From the NCBI RefSeq assembly GCF_003945595.2, contig NW_024104378.1:1736489-1800488 (forward strand): 64,000 nucleotides of DNA, in the 5' to 3' direction. The notes under the pieces were generated by a model. It had not been told where the DNA came from. It saw only the letters and a list, made by a program, of their open reading frames with translations, and ran no database searches. The position numbers and the translations under genes are program-made. This DNA comes from Pipra filicauda (Eukaryota > Chordata > Aves > Passeriformes > Pipridae). This document shows positions 49,601 through 60,779 of this stretch, in pieces; position 1 is the stretch's first letter; every line of letters starts with the position of its first letter.

Positions 49601-51774
49601 TCTTTATTTTTCCCCCAGTCATTCTATAATCCAGTAATTTGTAGATGGAAGTATCTCCAGTATTCTGTGCTTTAAAATTGGAAGCAGTTGATTAAATTTG
49701 TATGAAGATATCAAACACAAACATAATGTATTTGAAAGAAAATTTATTGGCTAGAATTTCTAGGTACATGCAAAAAAATTGAGCCAACATTTAAATGCCT
49801 CAAGTTGGAGATTTTTTGTTTTATTCTTTTTTCCAGTGGGAAACAGCCTTTACAGGAATAACAACAGAAGGTCAGGTTTGAGAAACTCCCTTTACTCACT
49901 ACACTCTTGGTAATCCAGTGTGTTGGGAGGTTCACACTGCCAAGCCTTTAGGTCAGAACACAGATCTGCTGCTTTCCAAGGATCCTAAATGAACAGAAGT
50001 GTAATCCCTGCGAATTCAGGCAGGGATTGTAGATCAAGGTCAAAAACCCCTGCCTGCTAGGGGTCCCTGCCACGACCTGAGCCCTCTCACAGCCCTTTCC
50101 TTGTTGCTGTTGGCTGGGAAGAAGGGCCTCATCTTTAACAGCAAAAAGTTGTTCATGAAACTTGTGGATTTCACATTTTAATTTATACTATTAAGTCTTT
50201 ACCAGCTGCCTACTCTTTCTTACAATAGGTCCCTCTGCTACCTTGCAGCCATTTCATCTGTTACTTTTCACACTTTCTTTATCCCTTGCATACCACATCC
50301 ATCTCCCCAGTCTTCCATACCCTCTACTTCTCTTGTTCTCTCTGCATTGTATGCTATTTGCTGCCAGTTCATCCCTTATCAGCAGAATAGAAAGAACTCC
50401 CCAGCTGCTTCTCTCCTCCACATGTAGATGAAATATTTTTTTACTTAAGCCATATTCATGCTGATTCATATTCCACACACTCATAAATCTGCAAAATTTA
50501 GATGGTAAGTTATGAACTAAGTCAAGGAGTTTCTTTAAGCAATTTTTAAAGCACTGGGTCCTCTATACCTCAGATAACAGAAATAATTTTGCTATGTAAC
50601 ACAGTGCTTTTCTTTTGTTGAGATAATAACAACTTAATTTTTCACATTGCATTTAAGCCTCTTGACTTCCACTGTATGTCTCAGAGCCTCAGATTAAACA
50701 CATGCACAAATACCTTGCAGAAGCTGGTGTGGGCGTGTTAATGGCTTGTATATGAAGTTTATCTTTGGCCCAGAAAAAAATTTACTTTTTAACTCCAGTA
50801 GCCCCCCTACCAGAAAAGAGATTTGACTGAATATGTTTTTTTCCTAAAGCCAGGAATACAGTTAAAGATCTACTATACCAACTCTTGTGGGAAAGCATTA
50901 GTACTGATGAAAACAAATGATGTACAGCATGGTGCCTGAAAGAGGAAAAATCCTTTAGGAAAACATCATAAGGCTTGAAACCCAACCTTGATGATGGTGT
51001 CCTAGACAACAGCAAGATCTAACCTACTAAGAACACTCCCTCCTCATATTTTCTCATCAATAACTAGATAGCAACTGCAGGGTTTTTAAGGAAATCTGAG
51101 ATGATCACAGCTCAGAAATTCTTGACCCCTTTGCAGTGGTTGGTACCAAGAGCTCTATGCAGAACATTGAACTCCTGGGATTGTGTGTTAGTACTCAAAT
51201 TTATTAACTATTCCAGAAGACCTTGTAGTAGGTAGTCCCAATGCCTACATTAAGTATTTCCTGCTCTATTAGGCCAAGTGACAGACTGAAATACTGCCTG
51301 GCATGCAGAGATAATAGGAATAACATTTTGTCTGGGTTTTCTTATGCCTGCATTCCCTTGCCTGGAGGTGCTGACCCAATCAAAACAGCACGTGCTCTTT
51401 CTACACACCTGTACCTTTGCATGTGTTTGTGCATGTGCACTCAGACACAGAGGTTTGTATAGATACAGATATGTCCATATAGTTTTGATTAATTTTTATG
51501 TTGCTCTGGACAACCTTTTTAATATCTCATAAAATAAGGCACTGAGCATTTAATATTTATTCTCTGGGGATAAACATTTGTTATCAGCCTGGTATGAGAA
51601 CTTCAGGTCACAATTGAGATATTTACAGCAGATGATTATCATAACAAGACCATTTGCAAGCTGACATCAACATTTTTCATTCTTACCTTTTTCCAATTCC
51701 CAAACTGATAAAGGAATACATTATATTTCTGCTCCTAAGGAACGCACCTAAATAAAACTCAACAAAAGAAAGAA

Positions 51775-51780
51775 TTTATT
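51775..51780 (-). terminator. PRSS35: Possible poly(A) signal for PRSS35
   Basis: TTTATT on the + strand reads AATAAA on the minus strand, about 2.2 kb after the PRSS35 stop. A variant ATTAAA is nearer, at about 52884-52889. Neither has other support, so the PRSS35 3' end is uncertain. Confidence 0.25.
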
Positions 51781-53983
51781 AAGCCACCTTATCTTGATCA
51801 GTTTTGGACCCAAATCAGCAATGAGGATAATTGTAAAAAAATCCATGGACTTGGGTTGTCTTGTATTAGGTTAATGATGTGGTACCTTATTTGTCACAGT
51901 AACTATGGAAAAAGGCACTTAAGAAAAACATTACAGAGCTGACTAAAGAATATTGTAGGCCTGTTGCATAGAACAAGAGTATTAAATACTGGACTGAGGT
52001 GATTTAAAATTGCTGTCAGCAAAGCCGTGTATCTTAATAGAGATGTTAACAACAATAAAAAATAATTAACCGTAAAATCTTAGAGATTAATTTCTGAACT
52101 GCAAAAATTATTATTAGTTTTCTGCAAACAATCACACAAAATAAAATTTAAAAAAAAAGAAAAAAAAAAGAAAAGATAAGTGTTCCTCGTTCCCTGGAAA
52201 GGCTGACATTAAAAGAAATAGTTTCTTTAAAGTGAGATCTCTTCCAATTAACGAAATATTGTTAGAGTTATGATATGGATGCAAGTCCTAAATTTTTATG
52301 CTTTGGCAATGATATGACAAAGAAAGTTGCCTGCACATTCAGTGTGTCAGGTTATATACTTTCAATCATTTAAAAAAAAAGTGGGTTATTAAAAATCATC
52401 TTATTTCACCTAAAGATATTACAAGTATGTTTTAAAGATTCCAACAAACAGATAATATTTTTAAAACTTGTTATATTTTTTTCTTCTGCAAAGGAAGAAA
52501 ATGTATTTTGGTCAGCATAAATTTATGGTAAAAAAAATTAAATATTATGGTGGTGAATATTCTAAAAGTATTGCAACCCAAAGGATATGATCAGAAAGGC
52601 ACAGTATCACTTAATGTTATTAGATTAACGTAGCACCATAACAATTCTGTGCGCTTCAGACTCTTGACATAAAATAAAAGATATAGACTTGTGTAGCAAT
52701 CATCAACAATTTTTAAGTAGGTGGTTTGTGTTTAAAGGTGTGTAAAAGTCAAGCTCAGTTTTTGTTTTCATTAAATATATGGTTCTGCAAACATATTGAA
52801 CCAAATTATTTGCTAACTGCTGCTGCTACCTAACAAGATACCTGTTATAATGTACAGGGTATTTCTAACATTCAGAAAGTGCTTTAATTTACTTGGGAAA
52901 GTTGGAGTCTGAATATGACATGATTAAAACCACCCACTTTGCAAAACTGTATGAAGCCAAACTAAAATACTGATTTCCAATGCCCAGTGTAATACATACT
53001 ATCCTATCTATGAAGCTGAACTCAGATAAAAGTAATTTATAAAAACTGAAGAAATGTTTAGCACCCAAAAAATATATAATCTAGGATATTTAAATGATCT
53101 AAGTGATTGTCAAATAGCCACTTCAGGAGTCAGTGACTTCTCCCAATGGCAAAGCTAAACATTTAACTAAGAACTAAACCTACAGCTCTCCAAATACTAA
53201 TTGTAATGCAAATGCATGTGTTTAAGACTTCTATAACTTCTCAAAGAAAATTCAAAGGCATTAAATTATTTCCTGATGTTTCTTCTTCTTCAAAATACTG
53301 AAACTATGTTGGTTAGTTTCTTTTTGCTGTTTTTACTGAGCAATGGAGTGAAATTTGTCTAAGGTCTAACCCTCAGCTACATAAATTTGAAATTTCTGTG
53401 GAAGTGTTCCTGTGGCAACCAGAAGAGGAAGTTTTCCAAACTAACAAGCATGAACTATACTGCTGCTTCTCAACATGGAGCTGTGGTCTTTAGAGAATGC
53501 CAGAATAATGTCTTATTCTCGTGCAGTTCTCTGAATCATTCTGCACATACAGTAATATGCTCTACTTGAATTTGAAAAAGTGGAACAGAACCCTGAGAAA
53601 AGTAAATCCATTGGAAAAAAAATAGATATTGTTTAATAATACCAGTGGGGATGTTTCAACCCTTCCATTTGGAAAAAAAAAATGACTAACAGGTGCAGTC
53701 ATTTTTTTTCTCATGTGAATGATTTGAATTTATCACAATTGCAAACAGAAATATAGTTTGGGATTTTAAGTGCGTATCTAGGGTTGATTACAATTAGAAA
53801 GATTTTGTCTGACAATTCTACCCATCCCCCAGCATTTCAGCATTCCTCAAGTTACTATAGCATTACTTGTGAGCTTTGAGTTCAAAAACATTCTGACATG
53901 GAGTGATGTTCTTCCAGTAATTTCTGCAGCTGACTTTCACTCTATGGCAGTACAGGTGCTAAGCAAGTAAGATTCAGCTCTCT
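51781..53983 (-). other. PRSS35: PRSS35 3' flank, possible 3' UTR
   Basis: Very AT-rich sequence with poly-A/T runs (for example 52150-52175). No repeat family or coding region was recognised. Part of it is presumably PRSS35 3' UTR. Confidence 0.45.
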
Positions 53984-55225
53984 TCAGCCTTGTGTGCAAT
54001 TCCCATCATTCCCATGTATCCAGAAGCAAATCTGGGCATATTTGAGAGGAGTAATTCTTACTGCTACATTGTAATCCTGCTGTTCACCATTGATATCCAC
54101 CCACTGATGGCCTGAGTAAACAGCAATGATCTTGCGTTTCCACTTCTTTTTGTTCGGCTCCTTAAGACGGAGATAGATGCCAGATCCAGTGGAGCCAGGC
54201 TCAGCATCACAGTACTGGTAAAAGAGATCGTTGGACTCATCAGATATGCTACAAAATCTATAGACCAGCTGCCCAGACCGATCATTGTCAAAACCTGAGA
54301 AGTGGATCATGCTCCCAGGCATCATTTTGATTGTTGGGCTGATTCCCAGCTCCATGTATTTCCTTTTGTGGGGACGCTTGAGCTCAAGGACAGCATAATC
54401 ATAATCCAGGGCAATATCCCCAGAAACACCCTTAAACCAGCCTTTTGGGATGTGGGTACTCTTCACTCTGGTCCACTGGAAGGAGGGCATGCCATCTGAG
54501 GTCCCTTGCTTCCTCCCAGGCCTCCTCTGCCTTTTCCTGTCGCCTTTGGATTGTTGACTTTGTTCTGTGGCAACTTTGGGATCCTCTTTGGCCATAGAAA
54601 CTTCTCTCCTACTTCTTTTAGCACCTTTGCGTTTCCTGCCATTGCCTCTGGATTTCGTCTTCATCAGGCCCACCCTCAGTCTTTTGCTGCCCTTGACATA
54701 ATCCTTGCCATTGTGCAGACAGTGGGCTGCTGTCAGCACGTGCTTGGGGGAAATGAGAATGCCACTGCAGCCAGTGGAGACCTTCACAGCTGTGTTGAAT
54801 GGAAAGTTGGTCATAAACCGCTTGTCATAGATGCTGAACCTACTGTCCGTTCCATATATCTGCCTCTTCTTTCTCAAAGACCTTCGTGTGGTCGTGTTTC
54901 CAGCTGGGTCAAGCACTGCTCCGAGGACATTCACTTCAGTCAGGGTCCGTGTGCCATTTTCAAAAACAGTCTCATAGGATAAGAGGTCCTTCAAGTCAGA
55001 CGAGCTTGGCACTGGCAGTTTTCTTTGACACTCAATTCCACATACGCTGTTCAGCTCTAATTTGGTTTTTGCTTCAAATTTAGGGCTGTCAAGGGAGAAA
55101 GTTCTTTCTCTCACAATCTGGGGAATCTTCTTTAAGTGCCAAGTAAAATCTTGTTCAGTTTCTGTTCCATTACTGAGACCCAGTATAGGTATGAAAAATA
55201 TGAATAGCAGTAACATGTGCTCCAT
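53984..55225 (-). CDS. PRSS35: PRSS35, secreted S1-family protease homologue with Thr at the catalytic Ser position
   Basis: A single exon of 413 codons plus stop, the same length as PRSS35 in mammals as I know it. The N-terminus MEHMLLLFIFFIPILGLSNG is a hydrophobic signal peptide, so the product is secreted. A basic RKKR motif at residues 118-121, before QIYG, is a likely furin-type site ahead of the protease-like domain. His is present in LTAAHC (His168) and Asp in DYDYAVLEL (Asp276). The usual GDSGG segment reads GSTGSG (344-349) with Thr346 at the nucleophile position, the known hallmark of PRSS35. A strongly basic insertion (about 190-240, RKRK, KRSRR, RKRQRR) separates His and Asp. Sequons are at N19, N90, N110 and N409. 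PRSS23 is the closest relative and keeps Ser. The role is poorly defined in the family. The start is set by the signal peptide and a 3' splice site 15 nt upstream. The gene is convergent with SNAP91. Confidence 0.96.
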   Translation of the reverse strand: MEHMLLLFIFFIPILGLSNGTETEQDFTWHLKKIPQIVRERTFSLDSPKFEAKTKLELNSVCGIECQRKLPVPSSSDLKDLLSYETVFENGTRTLTEVNVLGAVLDPAGNTTTRRSLRKKRQIYGTDSRFSIYDKRFMTNFPFNTAVKVSTGCSGILISPKHVLTAAHCLHNGKDYVKGSKRLRVGLMKTKSRGNGRKRKGAKRSRREVSMAKEDPKVATEQSQQSKGDRKRQRRPGRKQGTSDGMPSFQWTRVKSTHIPKGWFKGVSGDIALDYDYAVLELKRPHKRKYMELGISPTIKMMPGSMIHFSGFDNDRSGQLVYRFCSISDESNDLFYQYCDAEPGSTGSGIYLRLKEPNKKKWKRKIIAVYSGHQWVDINGEQQDYNVAVRITPLKYAQICFWIHGNDGNCTQG

Positions 55226-55240
55226 TTTATTTAATTTTTT
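55226..55240 (-). other. PRSS35: PRSS35 5' UTR part of coding exon, with 3' splice site
   Basis: On the minus strand CTTTCTTGTTTTAG ends at 55241, followed by 15 nt and then ATG. This is a good acceptor and implies an upstream non-coding exon, as in the mammalian gene. Confidence 0.75.
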
Positions 55241-57659
55241 CTAAAACAAGAAAGAGAGATTTGAAAATACACTTTGGAAATATACACAGTTATCTTAGTA
55301 TCTTCAAAGTATAATCATGCAATATTAGAGCTGACATCAGTGGAACAGAATTCAACATTCTGCTCAAAATAGAAATGCCTCAAATATTTTCCTGTATTGC
55401 CTCCAACTCTTCCAATGGTCTCTAGCAAGATGAATGCAGACAATTCAGCCAACAACCATGCTGAGCTACCTACTGGAAGGTGAAACCAGCTGAGTTTTAC
55501 CTGCTTTTCCCTCAGTGGAGTCATTCTGCTCACTGGAGCATAGAGCAACCCGGTTTTATTTATCCCATAGAAACGCAATTATGTATTATGTTTCTGCTTC
55601 TCTTCTCTATGGTTGAAGGTAGAATCTAGTTGAAAATCACCAATGTATTCAAAAGTTGGGATCCAAGCAGAGATGGATAGACAGACCACACTTGTGAGAC
55701 CCTTAGGAAACCAGAACAATTGTGCTCTTTCATGTAATGGCCAAAAAGTAAGACCTTTAAGTCACACATAGTTCTGCATTACTCACCCAGCTAAGAACTA
55801 TGAATCTGCCTATTATGAAAAAAGGCACTTTGCTAATTGCTATTCCAAGGAACCAAATTAGGAAGATTTCCTTTCCTCTTACAAAGGTTTTGTTGTCTTG
55901 ATTGTCACAGTGCCCACAATCTGGGCACCTTAAAAGGGGTCACAGCCTATTTTAAACACTTTCAGCTTCAGCTGCTCTGAAGGTGTGGGTCTCCTGCTGA
56001 TCCTGTATTTTATCTCCTCCCCTGTGTGCCATTGCCATCAAAACCTCATTCATTACCTATGTATGGGTGTCTGAATCTCTCTCAGGATGTCAGAGAACTT
56101 AAAAATCCATGGTTGGAGGGGACAGACAGACAAGTGAGAAAAGTAGAATCTTGCTGGTCTAGAGGAGTCTACATATATATATGCAGGTTACATATATATG
56201 CAGGAAAGCTCAGCCAAGTAGGAGGGACAAGCCTGCTTATTCATCACATGCCTTTTTCCTGTAGAATCCCACAACGGCTGCAGGAACTGTGCTGTCTGTG
56301 CCTTATTGTCACATGTGGAATACCCCACACACGTGGGGTGATGCATCACAAAAAGAGCTAATACTTTTAATGGGAAAGACAAAATACAGTATTATTCCCA
56401 TCTGTAGCTGGAAAACATGCAGAAAGAAAGTAAGATTTTTAGAAGTCTGTGGCAGAGCCAGAAACTGAACCCAGAGCTCTTGAGTCTGAGCTCAAAACAT
56501 TACTGAAAAGACCATTTTTCTCCTTTGGCAGCAGTGATGTCAGCGGCATTATCCAGCTACTGGCGGCTGCCATTGGGAAACCTGTGCTCAGTTCCAACAT
56601 CCTTCATTCCAATTACATGGAAACCTCAGCTGTGAAGAAAGAGAAGGCCTATGATTAAACTTTAAAAGCCAAGCAATTCAAGGATATGTATGTGGTTAAA
56701 CTCTGGTTTATATTGCAACGACAGTGTAAGCCAGGGCAAATATAACCACATTTCTTAAGTTTAGAATAATACAAGTGCTGCTTCCCAGTGAAACAGCCTG
56801 GTCACAGACTAGCTAAAGCGCTAGCGTAAGAAATAGGGGTATGTGCAACATGGGAAAAGAAGTGGCAACGTGACTTTTAAAGCTGGATAATGGACCAATG
56901 ATTCCTATGGTTTTGAGGCATCTTCACCCTATAGACATAGTTGCTGTCTATAAGAAGTAATAATTATCATTTTTTAGCTAAGTAAGCACTACAGTTCAAC
57001 CCCAGCTTGTTGCTTCTGATGCCAAATTCAGAGGGTGTTTTTGTTTTAGCATAATTTTGGCGCTTTTTACCTTGGCCAGTATGGAACACCAAGTTTGAGC
57101 CAGAGTTCACCTACTAGGATATACATAAACCACATTTTACAATACAGTATAAGGAAACCCTCTCTGGCTTTAAAATAGCTAACTCAGGTTTTGGAAAAGA
57201 TGTGTGGACTTCCTTAAGACATCTGGAGATTACAGTGACTCACAGATCTAAGATCTGGGTTGTATGCGGTCATATGAAAAGGCATCTGAAGGTTTTGAAA
57301 GCAGAGCAGAATCATCTCAGGTACAAGATTTTGTAGAGACACCACTTGTTCATAGCAGTCTAAGTTATTGGTATAGCAGAAATGCACACATTTAAACATT
57401 AACTTTTATATACAAAGTTGCCTTCAAAGTGTTGGTTTGTTTATTGCTCAGTTAGTACTAAATCTGAAGAGGAATGACTATTTTACATATGCCTGCATAC
57501 ACGGAGAGGATTTTATATAGCCACATCTCTTCATGTAGACATGTGAACAAAATAATTCGCCCATCTGCCTCATACTATAGGCAAAACAACTAATTGTCAG
57601 ACCAAGAATGCCTGTGTGGAGGTGACGTATTATCAAGCACCATTCGAATACATTTATGC
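55241..57659 (-). other. PRSS35: Probable PRSS35 5' intron, proximal part
   Basis: No coding match was found. It contains a short tandem duplication at 56170-56205. Short open frames such as 56026-56361 (+) have no recognisable family. Confidence 0.6.
56170..56205 (+). repeat. Short tandem duplication
   Basis: TACATATATATATGCAGGT at 56170-56188 is followed at once by TACATATATATGCAGGA at 56189-56205. The copies differ by one TA unit and the last base. Confidence 0.9.
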
Positions 57660-58387
57660 GCCAGGCTGGGATGGGGGCTGACCTGGTGGAAAGCAGCTCT
57701 GTGAAGGAGGACCTGGGGTCCTGGTGGACAACAAGCTGTCCATGAGCCAGCAGTGTGCCCTTATGGCCAAGAAGGCCAATGATATCCTGGGGTGTCTTAG
57801 GAAGAGCATTGCCAGCAGGTCAAGGGAGATGATCCTGGCCTTCTGTTCAGCCCTGGTGAGGCCACATCTGGAGTGCTGTGCTCAGTTCTGGACCCCTCAG
57901 TACAAGAGAGACATGGAGCTCCTGAAACAGGTCCAGCAGAGGACTACGAAGATGATAAGGGACTGGAGCATCTCTCTTACAAGGAAAGGCTGAGGGAGCT
58001 GGGCATGTTCAGCCTTGAGAAGACTGAGAAGGCTGAGACGGGACCTCATCATTGTCTATAAGTATCTGAAGGGAAGATGTCAAGAGGATGGAGCCCGGCT
58101 CCTCTTGGTGGTGCTGAACCATAGGGCAAGAGGCAACAGGCAGAAACTGATGCACAGGAAGTTCCACCTGAATATGAGGAGAAACTTCTTTCCTGTGCTG
58201 GTGACCACACACTGGAACAGATTGCCTAGAGAGGCTGTGGAGTCTTCCTCACTGAAGATATTCAAGAACTATCTGGATGCAATCCTGTGTCACGTGTTCT
58301 AGGATGACCCTGCTTGAGCAGGGAGGTTAGACTGGATGACCCACTGTGGTACCTTCCAACCTTATCCATTCTGTGATTTTGTGATAC
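57660..58387 (+). mobile_element. CR1 LINE, 3' part (about 0.73 kb)
   Basis: Begins in the CR1 block GGGGCTGACCTGGTGGAAAG and ends CCTTCCAACCTTATCCATTC then TGTGATTTTGTGATAC, a CR1 3' terminus. Two open pieces in different frames (57724-57993 and about 57955-58061) resemble the RT C-terminal end, so there is a frameshift near 57955. It is 5'-truncated and immobile. It lies inside the inferred PRSS35 5' intron in antisense orientation to that gene. Confidence 0.94.
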
Positions 58388-58437
58388 CTAGGGATAAATT
58401 ATAAGGTGTCAAAATAAGAAAATACTGTAATGACAGC

Positions 58438-58800
58438 ATAAGAATAGCTTTCCTGGCCTGACCAAAGGCCTGCCAGGTCTAAAATCCTGTTTCTGATGCT
58501 GGCTAAATGTGGATGCCTAGGGTAGAGGATAAGAATAAGGTAACCATGTATGTCCCTCCTCCCTCATAGTTTCTTAACTTACAACCAGTTGTACCTGATG
58601 GACTTTAAAGCAAAAGTAGTTTCTGTAGTGTAGGGAAACCTCAGTTGATTTCTCTTCCATAGTTTGTCAGTCTTCCCTTGAAGACATATACAATTTTGTA
58701 TCTATAATGTTCTGCATCAAGGAGTTCCAGAGCTTAACTACAGGTTGTATGAGGAATCATCTTCTTTTCTTTATTTTCAGCCTGTCACAAACTAACATAA
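58438..58800 (+). mobile_element. Old interspersed repeat, copy 1 (family not named)
   Basis: The order TGGCCTGACCAAAGGCCTG, ATCCTGTTTC, TGATGCTGGC, GGATGCCTAGGG, then TCAAGGAGTTCCAGAGCTTA and CAGCCTGTCAC follows a widespread sauropsid repeat with a GGTCAGACCAAAGGTCC-like start and an AAGGAGTTCCACA-like middle. Copy 2 at 63388-63720 shares this layout. It is heavily diverged. Confidence 0.55.
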
Positions 58801-60779
58801 TTTAGGATAAATAATATTAATGTGGAAAAGCTGGTTTTACTTTGCTTTACCCTAATATAGCTGTTGAACGAGAAAGTTTCTTATGTCAGGCTCAAGAATA
58901 ATGTTTCTATTTTTCCCTAGAATATTTCTCTGTTTCTCAGTCCTTCCTCAGGGTCTGGATTTTTTATATTTCTCTGTAGCTGAACTTTGTGAGCCCATAG
59001 GAAAGTTAAGTCACTAACTGTTAGTTCATATAGAAAGTCTTAAATGTGTCTGGGTTGATGTCATTCCACTGTGATGGCTGAAGTCTTCCTAGCTGGACTC
59101 ATAACTAACTTTATAGAGAAGTTCACTTTTTTTCCTCTCTGCTTTATAGAGAGACTTTCTGTAAGCAAATGGGTGGAGTACTATGGCCCCCTTCTGCCAC
59201 TCTTTAAAAAGAAAAAAATGCAAACAGTGAAAGCACAGAACCCTCAATAAATGCCTTGGAACCTCCCATTTGAAACACTATACTCAAGTACTCACTACTC
59301 ACAAAGGCATTCTTAGAAGCCAAGATTTTCTTCATTTATAATGAACCACTTGTCACTGGGAATGAACTAACTACACTTCAGTATAACTGGAAGAAGTCCA
59401 AGCTGAGGAACTTGATAAAAATGGTAATTCTCATTACAGACCAGAGGTCCTACTAGGCAGCATTGTCATTTTCAACCATGCATTTAAGCTCTGTTTACTC
59501 ACCCCCTCTCTACTGTTTGAGCGAAGCCAACTCCAAGCATGGGCAATGTCAGCAGTTGCCATGGCCCAGCACAGGTTGCTGACAAGAGGGAAACACAGGG
59601 GCTCCTCTTGCCAGAGGATGAGGATGTGAATGGCTGTAAAGACACCTTTGCAGGGTGAGGGAAGGGGAGAGAGAATACAGCCTCTAGGATAGGGAGGAAA
59701 AATCCTGAGAAGGCAACAAGCTGAATGCAAGAAAAAACCCTCAACGTGTTACCCTTTCTGCCATGCTGTTCTCCTGTCTTCCTCCAAATCCCAAGATGCT
59801 TGACCCTCTCTTTTCCTTCACTCCTTTCCCATACAAATTTTGGGTTGGCTTACAGTAATTAGAATTCTTGAGTCAGCTCTTTAAGCTAGGATGAATTGCT
59901 AGAAGACGAGGTGGAACCTAGAAAGTGAGGGAGATCCCCAGCTACCTGAAATTGTTAAAATTCTTCCTCCAGTTTCCAAACCCACATGTTTGGTGGCATT
60001 CCAGCTGCCAAGCATATCCATGAAATTAAAACTATTTTCAATTCTTCTCACTTCTTGCTTCCAACATCAAATCTTTCTGCATTCACAGGACAAAAACTAC
60101 CTAACTTCTCAGGATATTCTTCAATTATTTTGTCACTATAACCTACCTGACTGCAGCTGAATGCTTCTCAGATGCTCAGGGGAAGGCTTGTAGTCAAGCA
60201 GAACTAGAATATGTTTCTCTTCAGACTACCCCATCATGAATTTACATGTCAGTGTAGCTCAGACAGAAGAAAATTTCTACCCAGTTACCTGGCAGTTTTT
60301 ATCTTGGTCTGTTCAGTGCGGCTTCTGCTCTGGGGTTTCCTTCTTATTGTAGGAAGGTCAACACATTTCAAACTAAGCTTACATAATTTTAAACACAATT
60401 TTCAGATCATAAATTGATAGAGGCTGCTACACTAACCATCTCCTTTAACTGCTTTTGGCCTCATTCTTTAAATGACCTGAAAGTTGGAACTGACAGTTCT
60501 ACTCTGACAAAGCAAAATAAAGAACAAATTTTTGAAATCTCACATTCCCTGGTAGAAACCACTACACTGTCCCCCGTTCCCTCCTCTGGGTGCGTTCACT
60601 CCACACTCCATGTTCATCGATATCATTCTCTGCTCTGACTTACGGGGAAAAACCCACTGCCGCTCCTGGCTCTTACAAAATTTAAGCAGCTTCAGTACGC
60701 ATAGGAAGAACTAATTTTACACGGCAGGCATAACAGCTCAACACTGGGGGGAAATAAAGAATTGGCGTAAAAGGACAGG
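58801..60779. other. Non-coding region between repeat copy 1 and the CpG island
   Basis: AT-rich sequence with no recognised coding segment or repeat. On the minus strand a good donor-like CCCC|GTAAGT occurs at 60639-60644. Confidence 0.6.

Larger units (their letters stand above)
35306..51774. other. Intergenic region between SNAP91 and the PRSS35 3' side
   Basis: About 16.5 kb with no gene I can support. It contains a 21-bp-period repeat (38066-38130), a TG microsatellite (37305-37327), an AT-rich tract (about 40553-40620), and slightly GC-richer islands at about 43200-44060 and 45800-46400 with overlapping short open frames on both strands. None of these frames has a recognisable domain. 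Regulatory elements may be present but cannot be called from a single sequence. Confidence 0.7.

Noticed and set aside
54506..54982. 158-codon + strand open frame opposite PRSS35
   Set aside because: Antisense shadow of the PRSS35 coding exon.
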